Source: a virus. Taken from it: a stretch of 64,000 nucleotides of DNA. A model generated the notes under the pieces. That model searched no databases and had not been told where the DNA came from. It saw only the letters and a program-made list of their open reading frames with translations. The DNA lies in the IMG/VR virus record IMGVR_UViG_3300027782_000047, positions 1 to 64,000 of that record; one strand, written 5' to 3'. Each line of letters starts with the position of its first letter. Within the stretch, counting starts at the first letter, position 1. Below, in pieces: positions 13,064-20,629 of the stretch. Made by a program: the position numbers and the translations under genes.

Positions 13064-13816
13064 ATGGCAAGAAAAGCAAATACAAAAATTAGACTTGTTG
13101 ATGAATCTGATGTGCAAACAAAACCAACGAATGCACTAAAAATCAGAATAGATGATTTAAAGACTTTTGACCCACTAACAAACAATCAAAAATTATTTTT
13201 TGATGCATATAAGAGAGGCGATTATTTTGTAGCATTACACGGTGTAGCAGGAACAGGTAAAACATTTTGTGCGTTATACAAAGCACTAGAAGAAGTTTTA
13301 GATAAGAGTAATCCATTTCATAAAATTATTATTGTGCGTTCGGCGGTACAATCAAGAGAGATGGGTCATTTGCCTGGTGACGTTGCAGAGAAGATGGAAA
13401 TCTATCAGCAACCATATCAACAAATTTGCCACACTTTGTTTGGTCGCAAAGATGCGTATCAAAGACTTGAAGAACAAGGATACATTGAATTTATTTCAAC
13501 ATCATTCATCCGTGGTATGTCATTTGATGATGCAATTATTATCGTTGATGAAATGCAAAATTTGACGTTTGAAGAAATTGATACCGTTATGACCCGTGTT
13601 GGTTATCGCTCAAAAATTGTATGGTGTGGTGATTATCGCCAAACAGACTTGAACAAAAAGAAAAATGATATGAGTGGTATTTTAAAATTCTTTGATATTG
13701 CAATGCACATGAATGCATTCACTAGAATTGAATTTACCGCAGATGACATTGTTCGGTCATCACTTGTGAAAGATTACATCCTTGCTAAAATGCAACATGA
13801 GGATTCAACAAATTAA
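13064..13816 (+). CDS. phoH: PhoH-like ATPase
   Basis: This 250-residue P-loop ATPase has Walker A GVAGTGKT (60-67). IIVRSAVQSREMGHLPGD is the PhoH signature region, IIIVDEMQN is Walker B, and WCGDYRQTD is the sensor-like segment. PhoH is very common in aquatic tailed phages and is related to helicase superfamily 1 cores and RNA metabolism; its role in phages is not settled. It lies in the early block next to the PD-(D/E)XK nuclease, four bases away, and both would be cotranscribed. Confidence 0.92.
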   Translation: MARKANTKIRLVDESDVQTKPTNALKIRIDDLKTFDPLTNNQKLFFDAYKRGDYFVALHGVAGTGKTFCALYKALEEVLDKSNPFHKIIIVRSAVQSREMGHLPGDVAEKMEIYQQPYQQICHTLFGRKDAYQRLEEQGYIEFISTSFIRGMSFDDAIIIVDEMQNLTFEEIDTVMTRVGYRSKIVWCGDYRQTDLNKKKNDMSGILKFFDIAMHMNAFTRIEFTADDIVRSSLVKDYILAKMQHEDSTN

Positions 13817-13819
13817 ATT

Positions 13820-14488
13820 ATGTTTACGTATTGCCCACCCAAGAAACTAGAAGACTTAAAATCAGAAACACTAGAGAATGGAAGATTTTATGTAACGCCA
13901 GATGGTAAAAGATTACCATCGGTAACAACCGTCTTGGGTGCAATGGGCAAGAAAGCTATCTATGAATGGCGACAACGTGTTGGTGCAGAGGAAGCAAATC
14001 GTATTTCACGGATTGCTTCTGGTCGTGGTACACGTATGCATACGCTATGCGAAAAGTATTTGAACAATCAAGAGTTGGGCAAACCAATGCCTGATGCGCT
14101 GGAATTATTTAAAAAGGTACAACCATATCTAAATAAAATCAACAACATTCAGTATCAAGAATGTGCATTGTGGTCAACAAAACTTGGCATGGCTGGGCGT
14201 GTAGATTGTATTGCGGAATATGATGGTGTTCTTTCTGTCATTGATTTTAAAACATCCAGCAGAGTGAAAACTGCGGAAGATATTCCTGCATATTTTGCTC
14301 AATGTACCGCTTATGCATTGATGTATGAAGAATTGATTGGTGTAAGAATTGACCAAATAGTTGTTATCATGGCTGTACAGGAAGATAACCCAATCATCTT
14401 TATTGAACCAATGAGAAAACATATAAATACTTTACTAGAGTACATTAGTTTTTATCGTGAAAAAAACAATTATTACCTGACAAACTAG
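13820..14488 (+). CDS. PD-(D/E)XK exonuclease
   Basis: This 222-residue protein has a RecB/Cas4-type nuclease core. SVTTVLGAM is near the start, followed by the SGRGTRMHTLCEKYL helix, then the acidic GRVDCIAEYDG and the catalytic VIDFKTS (D-x-K). A Q-TAYALMYEEL helix (QxxxY-like) completes it. There is no cysteine cluster for an Fe-S site. It probably acts in recombination-dependent replication or host DNA degradation. The stop is followed by the tmRNA promoter. Confidence 0.87.
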   Translation: MFTYCPPKKLEDLKSETLENGRFYVTPDGKRLPSVTTVLGAMGKKAIYEWRQRVGAEEANRISRIASGRGTRMHTLCEKYLNNQELGKPMPDALELFKKVQPYLNKINNIQYQECALWSTKLGMAGRVDCIAEYDGVLSVIDFKTSSRVKTAEDIPAYFAQCTAYALMYEELIGVRIDQIVVIMAVQEDNPIIFIEPMRKHINTLLEYISFYREKNNYYLTN

Positions 14489-14505
14489 TTTTGTTGTGTT
14501 ATAAT
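14477..14505 (+). promoter_or_regulatory. Promoter of the tmRNA gene
   Basis: CTGACA (14477-14482), 17-base spacer, TGT-TATAAT (14500-14505). The -35 overlaps the end of the nuclease gene. Predicted +1 is about 14512, at the start of the tmRNA acceptor piece. Confidence 0.8.
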
Positions 14506-14511
14506 TAGTGT

Positions 14512-14806
14512 TATTGCTGTATGAAGCAAAGAGAAAAGTGTTCTGGACGGGGGTGCGAATCCCCCCACCTCCACCAGAAGTGCATGTATTAGATGAAAGA
14601 AACCATTTTATGGGCTCTAATGGGTGTGCTTCTGATGGGGGTGACCTAGATTCGACAGGGCAACAAGTACATGCGTGGACAGCACGGTAGGCGATGACCG
14701 TAAATCAAGCAAAAAAGTAAACGCAAACGACTCACGTTTCGAATTGGCAGCCTAAACGCTGACTAGGGTTTCGGTAGGTTTCCTCGTAACAGAATAACCT
14801 ACCAAT
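14512..14806 (+). ncRNA. ssrA: Circularly permuted (two-piece) tmRNA
   Basis: The tRNA-like 3' part comes first. T-arm GGGGG/CCCCC with loop TGCGAAT (14549-14565) is followed by CACCTCC, A and encoded CCA (14566-14576). The 5' end GGGGGTG (14637-14643) lies downstream and pairs perfectly with CACCTCC. The third pair is G-U, the alanine identity element. The bases between (14577-14636) fold into a long hairpin (AGAAGTGCA/TGTGCTTCT, ATTAGA/TCTAAT, CCAT/ATGG) suited to excision. The tag frame starts at resume codon GCA 14723 and reads ANDSRFELAA then TAA (14753-14755). A GGTAGGTT/AACCTACC hairpin (14773-14803) closes the coding piece. It rescues stalled ribosomes and tags nascent chains for proteolysis. 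Exact 5' and 3' ends are estimates. Confidence 0.93.
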
Positions 14807-14827
14807 TTATTAACAAGGAGTTTTATT

Positions 14828-15364
14828 TTGAAGAAAATAGCAATCGCAAGTTTAATTGCAATCGCAACTGCCGCGCAAGCCGGTGGTTTTGTTTCGTATG
14901 GTGTTGACCAAGTTACTGACCGTGTAAGTAACAAACAGAGTATCGCACAGTATGTCCGTGCTGGTACTTCATTAGGTGGTTTGAATCTTGGATTACAAAA
15001 TCGTAATGCTCGTACCAATGACAACCAATCTATGTTCAATAGTTTGGAACTTACCGCAGGTAAAACAGTTTTTGGTATCAACCCATTCGTTGGCGTTGGT
15101 TTTGATAATGGCGGTGATGGCGCAAAGCCATATGAGTATGGTCTAGTTGGCGCAAACGCTGGTGTTAAAGTAGGTCCTGGTTATGCCATGGCTGGTGTTA
15201 AGACCCGTGTAAATTGGAACAGCGCAAATCCAAAACAATCTGTAGCCTTTGTTAGCTATGACATGCCAGTCATCAGCAAAGTATCTGTTGGTTTGGGTGT
15301 TAGCCAAAGCTATCAAGACATTCAGGATCGTGCAGTTGGACTTACAGTTTCTGTAGGATTCTAA
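14828..15364 (+). CDS. Secreted outer-membrane beta-barrel-like protein
   Basis: The start is TTG 14828, set by AAGGAG at 14815-14820. A signal peptide (MKKIAIASLIAIATAAQA, cleavage after residue 18) precedes about 160 residues of short alternating strands rich in Gly, Val, Tyr and Asn. The protein ends in a strand with terminal Phe (LTVSVGF), the usual BAM-recognition signature of outer-membrane proteins. Its size fits an eight-stranded barrel. In a phage it may block the receptor (superinfection exclusion) or change host envelope permeability (inference). It sits directly behind the tmRNA hairpin, and no separate promoter is evident. Confidence 0.8.
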   Translation: MKKIAIASLIAIATAAQAGGFVSYGVDQVTDRVSNKQSIAQYVRAGTSLGGLNLGLQNRNARTNDNQSMFNSLELTAGKTVFGINPFVGVGFDNGGDGAKPYEYGLVGANAGVKVGPGYAMAGVKTRVNWNSANPKQSVAFVSYDMPVISKVSVGLGVSQSYQDIQDRAVGLTVSVGF

Positions 15365-15388
15365 TATTGGAGTTTGTTAGTTCTCAAT

Positions 15389-15436
15389 AAAAACTAACTA
15401 AATATTCCATAAATTACTTAAAGAATAAAACATGGC
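15389..15436 (+). repeat. 48-bp direct repeat, copy 1 (late-promoter region)
   Basis: It is identical to 18191-18238 at 46 of 48 positions (both differences are C versus T). It runs from an A-rich stretch through the box CATAAATT (15408-15415) into the first codons of the adhesin gene. The box resembles a late promoter. Confidence 0.85.
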
Positions 15437-15992
15437 ATTACAAAGCTCCGGTGCAATATCATTTAACAACATTAACGTTGAACTTGGTGTAGCTGGAACT
15501 ACACAAGCAAGTTTGAACCAGTCATCATATAGAACATTGGCTGGTGTGGCGAGTGGTGCAATCTCTATGTCTAATTTCTACGGTAAGAGTGCTGGCACTC
15601 CCGTCAGTATTACTTATACTAGTATGTATTATTCTGACAGAGAAGGAGGTTCAACGCAATTCCTCGTATTTGACAATTTGAATGAAGCAGTATCACGACC
15701 TCTGTTCGGTGCAAATATTATATATGTACAACTCACATGGGATAACCCCCGTCAAGAAATAAGCCATTTTGAATTCGGTGTAAGAGGAGTCCGTGCTCAA
15801 AACTTCTTTAATTCAGTCAGCGGAAATGGTAGGACTCTTTATACAAATTCGCTATCTTATTTCAACTCCCAAGCCTCAGGATATTATGGTGCTTTAAGTG
15901 CTTGGGTTTGGAATTACTATGTTGGTCCAAGTCCATTGCCATTTACACTCACTGTAAATGAGACACTAACTAATACCTTAACATTTGCATAA
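15432..15992 (+). CDS. Adhesin-like virion protein, short form
   Basis: This is a 186-residue protein. Residues 1-55 (MALQSSGAISFNNI...LAGVASGAISMSNFYGKS) are clearly related to the N-terminus of the glycine-rich protein at 18234 and look like a docking module. The rest is a beta-rich domain with many aromatic residues (15650-15990) and no glycine repeats. N-terminal modules of this SSG-I...SNFYG type occur on phage tail tip or fibre proteins (recalled). It is probably a receptor-binding or fibre-tip protein. It is preceded by the 48-bp repeat. Confidence 0.75.
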   Translation: MALQSSGAISFNNINVELGVAGTTQASLNQSSYRTLAGVASGAISMSNFYGKSAGTPVSITYTSMYYSDREGGSTQFLVFDNLNEAVSRPLFGANIIYVQLTWDNPRQEISHFEFGVRGVRAQNFFNSVSGNGRTLYTNSLSYFNSQASGYYGALSAWVWNYYVGPSPLPFTLTVNETLTNTLTFA

Positions 15993-15997
15993 AAATT

Positions 15998-17245
15998 ATG
16001 AATACAGTTTTAGAAAATCTTAGACAGCAATTGTCTTTACTTGATGATATTAATAATTACAAAGTCAAATTTTGTCTTAATAATCAATGGACTCGTCTTC
16101 CAGCCTCAAGAATACTTTCCAATTCTGAATGGGCAAATCAATTATCCTCCCTCAATGAATTACTAATTCAAATTGTAGATGTTCGAGATATTGATGATGA
16201 AGAACAATTATGTGGTCTGAGTGCAGAAGCGAAAAGTATTGATAGCGATACTGATCTTAATCAAATTTTTAGGTCATTGGTAATGCTATCTTGTCGCGGC
16301 ACCTTGATCCCAGAATTGATAGATCGTTCTGGTATATTTTTAACTGGTTCAACCATCACCATCCCACAGAACATTCATACTGCTAAAACTTATAACACAA
16401 TTATGGATGAAACAGCACTGTCTTACGCTAATTTGAATCCTGTTGTTATGTGGAGTGGTGGCGTGGATTCGACAGCAATTTTAGCAGCCTTTGTTAAAAA
16501 CAATATTAGTTTTAGCGTAGCATTAGATAGTAATACACAATCTGAATCTCCTATCATGTATGATTACGTCCGAGCAAATTTTGATTGTTTACCACTTAAT
16601 AACTATGATATTGGTTATTCCACCCATCTTAGTATGTTGAAACAGCAGGTAACTGATAGAACGATTGTGACTGGTGACTGCAACGATCAAATATTTCCAG
16701 TACTACAGCATCATTTAGCTATTGGCAAAAAGTTTTTTAAGTTTCATGTTAGAGATGTTGGTACTGAAGCAATTAATAGTTTTTATAAATTGCCCGTAGA
16801 AGACAGCGTTAAATATATGTCTGCTAGGGACTACTTTGTGAATAATCATTCCAGGATACATGGTTGTGAAACTTCTCAAAGTGGTGCTTTATACGATTCT
16901 GTAATTGCACCTAAACTAAGTCAGTTTCCTATATCTACAGAATATGCATATCAGTTAGTTAGTTACTTTAGATTTATATTTAAGTATCAAATGCATCTGA
17001 ATAAAATTCAAAGATTAAATACAACAAACACATTAAATAACACATACAAAGCATTTTACCACACTGATGACTTTCAAAGATGGTCAATAACAAATTTTGA
17101 AAATAATTATGAAACGCAATCTACAACATACTTAACTATGAAGTCTATGGTTAAACAGTATAGTTATGACGTTTTTGGAATAAACGAAATTCTTGAACAA
17201 CATAAACGTGCATCCGATCTTGCCACAATGAGTATGCCTGATTAA
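15998..17245 (+). CDS. PP-loop ATPase, asparagine-synthase-like
   Basis: This is a 415-residue protein. The PP-loop SGGVDST (153-159) binds ATP and adenylates a substrate in asparagine synthases, QueC and related enzymes. TGDCNDQIF (near 226) is like the TGDGGDE-type segment of the asparagine synthase C-terminal domain. There is no N-terminal glutaminase Cys2, so an external ammonia or amine donor is expected. The N-terminal 140 residues are unfamiliar. It sits between the two adhesin genes and four bases before the Bug protein gene. Possible roles are modification of a small molecule, a tRNA, or the adhesin itself. Confidence 0.78.
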   Translation: MNTVLENLRQQLSLLDDINNYKVKFCLNNQWTRLPASRILSNSEWANQLSSLNELLIQIVDVRDIDDEEQLCGLSAEAKSIDSDTDLNQIFRSLVMLSCRGTLIPELIDRSGIFLTGSTITIPQNIHTAKTYNTIMDETALSYANLNPVVMWSGGVDSTAILAAFVKNNISFSVALDSNTQSESPIMYDYVRANFDCLPLNNYDIGYSTHLSMLKQQVTDRTIVTGDCNDQIFPVLQHHLAIGKKFFKFHVRDVGTEAINSFYKLPVEDSVKYMSARDYFVNNHSRIHGCETSQSGALYDSVIAPKLSQFPISTEYAYQLVSYFRFIFKYQMHLNKIQRLNTTNTLNNTYKAFYHTDDFQRWSITNFENNYETQSTTYLTMKSMVKQYSYDVFGINEILEQHKRASDLATMSMPD

Positions 17246-17248
17246 AAT

Positions 17249-18199
17249 ATGATGAAAAAACTTTTAGTAACCTTATTAACTGCAACTGCTATGGCTGTTC
17301 AAGCCTGGACTCCCACGAAGCCTATTGTAGTTGTTTTGCCTAATTCACCTGGTGCAGGTAATGAAATTGCATTTAGAATTTTGGCTAAACAAGTGGAAGA
17401 AAAAACTGGCGCAAACTTTGTTTTTGATTATCGCCCAGGTGCTGATGGTACAGTGGCTATGAATCACTTTAATACACTACAAGCGGATGGTCACCACGTG
17501 GCTGTTCCTGGTTGTCAAAGTACATATGTAACGTCTGAGATATGGTATGCACACAATACAAAATTCAATGCTATGGATTTTGTACCAGTCACTAACATAG
17601 GCAAAAGTCCTTTAGGTTTTTATGCAAGAGCATCATCTAATATTGATACACCAGAAAAACTAATTGCTGAAATTAAGTCTGGACAAAAACAAATGAACTT
17701 TGCTGTAGGCGGCGCAGGGCACAAATTAGCTGTGGAGTATATGATATCTACAATTCAACCTGCAATCAATAATGTGCAATCTATAATGTATAAAGGTCCA
17801 GCGCAAGCTATGAATGATGTTGTGTCTGGGCATGTTGAGTTTGGCGTATTTCCTATAGCTGTGGGTGCGCCATTGATAAAGTCTGGCAAAATCAAATTGA
17901 TTGGAATTGCTGGAGAACAATCTATGCCCGGTCTAGAAAAAGCCAAGCTGATGAAAGATTATGTTCGTAATTTAAATGTGTATGCTTGTTGGAACTTAAT
18001 TTTGCCAAAAAACACTCCACAAGATATTCAAGACTGGTATCGTAATGCATTTATTCCTGCTTTAAATTCAAAAGAAACAAAATCATCCTATGATGAACAA
18101 TTTATCTTCATCAGTAAAAATGAACAAACTCCACAAGGAGTACATGCGACTATGCATAGACTGCGTGAACAATGGCAACCATTCGCAAGAAAAAACTAA
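17249..18199 (+). CDS. Bug/TctC-family periplasmic solute-binding protein
   Basis: This 316-residue protein begins with a signal peptide (cleavage after AVQA, residue 19). The mature protein has the Bug/TctC landmarks: WTPTKPIVVVLPNSPGAGNE (substrate-loop region), then a YRPGADGTVA segment corresponding to the family N-RPGA-G. GHKLAVEYM, YKGPAQAMNDVVSGHVEFGVF and IKSGKIKLIGIAGE follow. The length fits the family (about 320). These proteins bind carboxylates for the tripartite tricarboxylate transporter or work as orphan sensors, and are hugely expanded in betaproteobacteria. It was probably acquired from a host. It may capture a nutrient for the infected cell or have been recruited for another periplasmic role. 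Confidence 0.9.
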   Translation: MMKKLLVTLLTATAMAVQAWTPTKPIVVVLPNSPGAGNEIAFRILAKQVEEKTGANFVFDYRPGADGTVAMNHFNTLQADGHHVAVPGCQSTYVTSEIWYAHNTKFNAMDFVPVTNIGKSPLGFYARASSNIDTPEKLIAEIKSGQKQMNFAVGGAGHKLAVEYMISTIQPAINNVQSIMYKGPAQAMNDVVSGHVEFGVFPIAVGAPLIKSGKIKLIGIAGEQSMPGLEKAKLMKDYVRNLNVYACWNLILPKNTPQDIQDWYRNAFIPALNSKETKSSYDEQFIFISKNEQTPQGVHATMHRLREQWQPFARKN

Positions 18200-18238
18200 C
18201 TAAATATTTCATAAATTATTTAAAGAATAAAACATGGC
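18191..18238 (+). repeat. 48-bp direct repeat, copy 2 (late-promoter region)
   Basis: It matches 15389-15436 at 46 of 48 positions, including the CATAAATT box (18210-18217) and the ATGGC start. It overlaps the last codons of the Bug gene. Confidence 0.85.
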
Positions 18239-19277
18239 TTTAGTATCTTCTGGTGAAATTGCGCTTGCTGGTAGCACATCTGGACGTTCCGTTGCGTTGG
18301 AACTTGGAAGAAGTGCGACAGCAACAACAAGTCTTAATGAAACACCCGTTCGTTCTCTTGCTGGTGTAGCTAGTGGTACTATTGCACTATCAAATTTCTA
18401 TGGAAGATCAAATAGAGCATCGCTCTCATACACTTACTCAACAAATCAAACTTCAGCCGTAGCTTTTCAGGCTTCTGGGTTAGCAGGTTATGTTGCTGGA
18501 GGTACGGATATTACAATTACAGTCAATTCTGGCGTTTATTTATCATCAGACAGTATTGTTGATCCCGCTATACGCATATATGGCGCAACATCTGGAGATA
18601 CTATTACTCTAGTTAATAACGGCTACATCATGGGTCGTGGAGGAAATGGAGCAACACATCCAAGCCGAGGTCAAGATGGCGGTCCAGCTATATCTATTGA
18701 ATTCCCCATTACTATTAATAATACTAATGGCAGCGCATACATTGGTGGCGGCGGCGGCGGTGGCGGGGCAGGTGGCGGTGGTACAACCGGCGGTGGTGGA
18801 GGTGCAGGAGGAGGAGCTGGCGGAAACAATAATGCAGGACTTTCGGGAGGCGGTGGAGGATCAATCGGTAATCCAGGCAGTAATGGAACAAACGCGGGCA
18901 TTCCTGTTTTATATTACGGCTTTGGCGGTGGTGCTGGTGGTGCTGGTGGCTCTTATCAGTCACCAGCTAAAGGACCTGCCCTTGCTGGCACTGGCGGCGG
19001 TGGCGGAAGAATATTTCCAGGCACGGGCGGTGAAGTATACACACCAGTTACTAATGCCGGGGGAGTTGGAGGAGGAGGCAACTCCGCAGGCTCCAGCTCT
19101 GGCGGTGGGCTTAGCGCAGGAGGCGGTGGCGGTTGGGGAGCAACCGGTGGGCGCGGCGGTGGTGGTGGGTACGATTCGCTTGATTCAGGCGTAGGCGGTA
19201 AAGCTGTAGCTTTAAATGGCTATTCAGTAACATGGGTAAGTGGTGATACAACAAGAGTTTACGGGAGCGTTTCATGA
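18234..19277 (+). CDS. Glycine-rich phage adhesin
   Basis: This is a 347-residue protein. The N-terminal module (1-60) is shared with the protein at 15432, and a beta domain follows to about residue 160. Then come about 150 residues of poly-glycine blocks (GGGGGGGG, GGGGAGGG and similar) separated by variable loops, and a short C-terminal strand (VTWVSGDTTRVYGSVS) seen at the end of many glycine-rich tail adhesins. The layout resembles gp38-type adhesins, where packed polyglycine helices display receptor-binding loops (recalled). It is the likely tip adhesin. Its DNA is markedly more GC-rich than the surroundings because of GGN codons. Confidence 0.82.
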   Translation: MALVSSGEIALAGSTSGRSVALELGRSATATTSLNETPVRSLAGVASGTIALSNFYGRSNRASLSYTYSTNQTSAVAFQASGLAGYVAGGTDITITVNSGVYLSSDSIVDPAIRIYGATSGDTITLVNNGYIMGRGGNGATHPSRGQDGGPAISIEFPITINNTNGSAYIGGGGGGGGAGGGGTTGGGGGAGGGAGGNNNAGLSGGGGGSIGNPGSNGTNAGIPVLYYGFGGGAGGAGGSYQSPAKGPALAGTGGGGGRIFPGTGGEVYTPVTNAGGVGGGGNSAGSSSGGGLSAGGGGGWGATGGRGGGGGYDSLDSGVGGKAVALNGYSVTWVSGDTTRVYGSVS

Positions 19278-19777
19278 ATACAAAAGTAAATGAGCATGGT
19301 GAAGTTTTAATGACCAAAGAATTGTGTTTGCATCTTGGTTCTTGCGGATTAAGTTTAGATAGACCTGAATTAGAGCCTTTTTCTTTAGAACATGATAATG
19401 ACAATCATTATTATACTGTAGGTCAAATGTGGGGAAAAACAGAGGCAGAGTGTGTGACTTTTTGCTTTAGAAATAAAATTTTTAAAGATATGTACTGGTA
19501 TATCGCTCAAAGAGAGACAGAAAAATTCGTTCGTTATATAGGAGAAACAATTACAATGACTAATAAATATCAAGTTTTTAATCCAATCAGTGGATCGCAT
19601 ATTTCTTGTGAGTCTGAAGCCGAGGCAAAACAAAAAATTGCCGAGATTTCACTACAAATTCTTTCACATAACAAAATAACAGTGTGTAGAGAAATGTCTA
19701 ATGAGTTTGGCCATACTACTTGGGTTGCCGAAGAAATAGAAAATCCTATTACTCTAACAGCAAACGTACCAAGCTAA
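19274..19777 (+). CDS. 167-residue protein, unknown
   Basis: It overlaps the adhesin stop (ATGA). The N-terminal half has three cysteines and beta-like segments. The C-terminal half includes a YQVFNPISGSHISCESEAEA segment with a following helix. It has no signal peptide. Its position directly after the adhesin suggests an adhesin chaperone or an accessory factor, but no motif supports this. Confidence 0.7.
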   Translation: MNTKVNEHGEVLMTKELCLHLGSCGLSLDRPELEPFSLEHDNDNHYYTVGQMWGKTEAECVTFCFRNKIFKDMYWYIAQRETEKFVRYIGETITMTNKYQVFNPISGSHISCESEAEAKQKIAEISLQILSHNKITVCREMSNEFGHTTWVAEEIENPITLTANVPS

Positions 19778-19780
19778 ACA

Positions 19781-20551
19781 ATGAGAGATTCTTCTTTTCT
19801 TTATAATAAAGGAAAACCAATAGAGTGGCAAAAATCCACATCTTTTGGAACAGCTTTCATGGATGCACTTTCTATGAGTTTTCCAGCAGGCGAAAAGTTT
19901 TTTATTGATTCTGTGGAAGCTGGCTACAAAGCCTTGCCGGAAAACAAAAAACAAAAATTTTTAGCCGATGTGGAAAATTTTTGCAGAGAAGAAGAAAATC
20001 ACAGTAAAGCACACATTGCATACAATAATAAAATTATCAATAAATTTAATATTGTGAATCATTGGAAATCACGGTCACTTAAACGCATTGAAGCAATGTC
20101 GAAATATAATGTTAGGCATCATTTAGCATCTACGGCAGCAGTTGAGCATATAACAACTGTTATGGGTTGTTGGTTACTACTCAATAAACATATTCTAGAC
20201 ACCGCTTCACCAGATTTTAAAACTATGTGGATTTGGCATGTTAAAGAAGAATTACTTCATAGAAAAGTTGCAATAGATTTGTATCGTGAATTGGGCGGCT
20301 CAGAAAAAGTTAGACTTTGGTGGATGAAAACCATGTATATTTTAACTTTGACTGATATAGTCCGACAAACTATACATCACATTTGGAAAATGGGTGGTTT
20401 TTTTAAATTCATGACTTGGTACAATGCATATCATTTTTTATTTTCAAAAAACGGTCTTTTTCGCTGGACATATCCTCTTTTCAAAGCCTATGGACAATTA
20501 AACTATCATCCTTCACAAGATGATGATTTAGTTAATTTAGCATTAAAATAA
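19781..20551 (+). CDS. PF10118-like metal-dependent hydrolase (ferritin-like fold)
   Basis: This 256-residue helical protein has SMSFPAGEKFFIDSV (near 30-44), CREEENHSKAH (near 69-79), TAAVEHITTVMG and WHVKEELLHRKVAIDLY. These E/H pairs on four helices match the 'predicted metal-dependent hydrolase' family PF10118 (COG3687), which I recall also occurs in marine T4-like phages. The substrate is unknown. It is the last gene of the adhesin/Bug block and is followed by a strong terminator. Confidence 0.82.
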   Translation: MRDSSFLYNKGKPIEWQKSTSFGTAFMDALSMSFPAGEKFFIDSVEAGYKALPENKKQKFLADVENFCREEENHSKAHIAYNNKIINKFNIVNHWKSRSLKRIEAMSKYNVRHHLASTAAVEHITTVMGCWLLLNKHILDTASPDFKTMWIWHVKEELLHRKVAIDLYRELGGSEKVRLWWMKTMYILTLTDIVRQTIHHIWKMGGFFKFMTWYNAYHFLFSKNGLFRWTYPLFKAYGQLNYHPSQDDDLVNLALK

Positions 20552-20581
20552 ATTAACAAATATTCTTAGTTTGTTAATGTG

Positions 20582-20604
20582 AACGGATTACTATCCGTTT
20601 TTTC
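20582..20604 (+). terminator. Rho-independent terminator
   Basis: AACGGAT (20582-20588) pairs with ATCCGTT (20593-20599) around TACT, with a run of T to 20603. It ends the accessory block. Confidence 0.85.
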
Positions 20605-20629
20605 TAAAATCCTAATTGAAAGGAAATAG

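Noticed and set aside
13033-13086. 17-codon frame overlapping the phoH start
   Set aside because: Too short, and the AGAGG site there serves phoH.
14508-14690. 60-codon plus-strand frame
   Set aside because: It lies entirely in the tmRNA acceptor piece, intervening hairpin and 5' end; the RNA explains it fully.
18637-19194. Long alternative frames on both strands in the glycine-rich gene
   Set aside because: They are shadows of GGN-rich codons (poly-Pro and Ala/Val/Glu-rich translations) without start signals.
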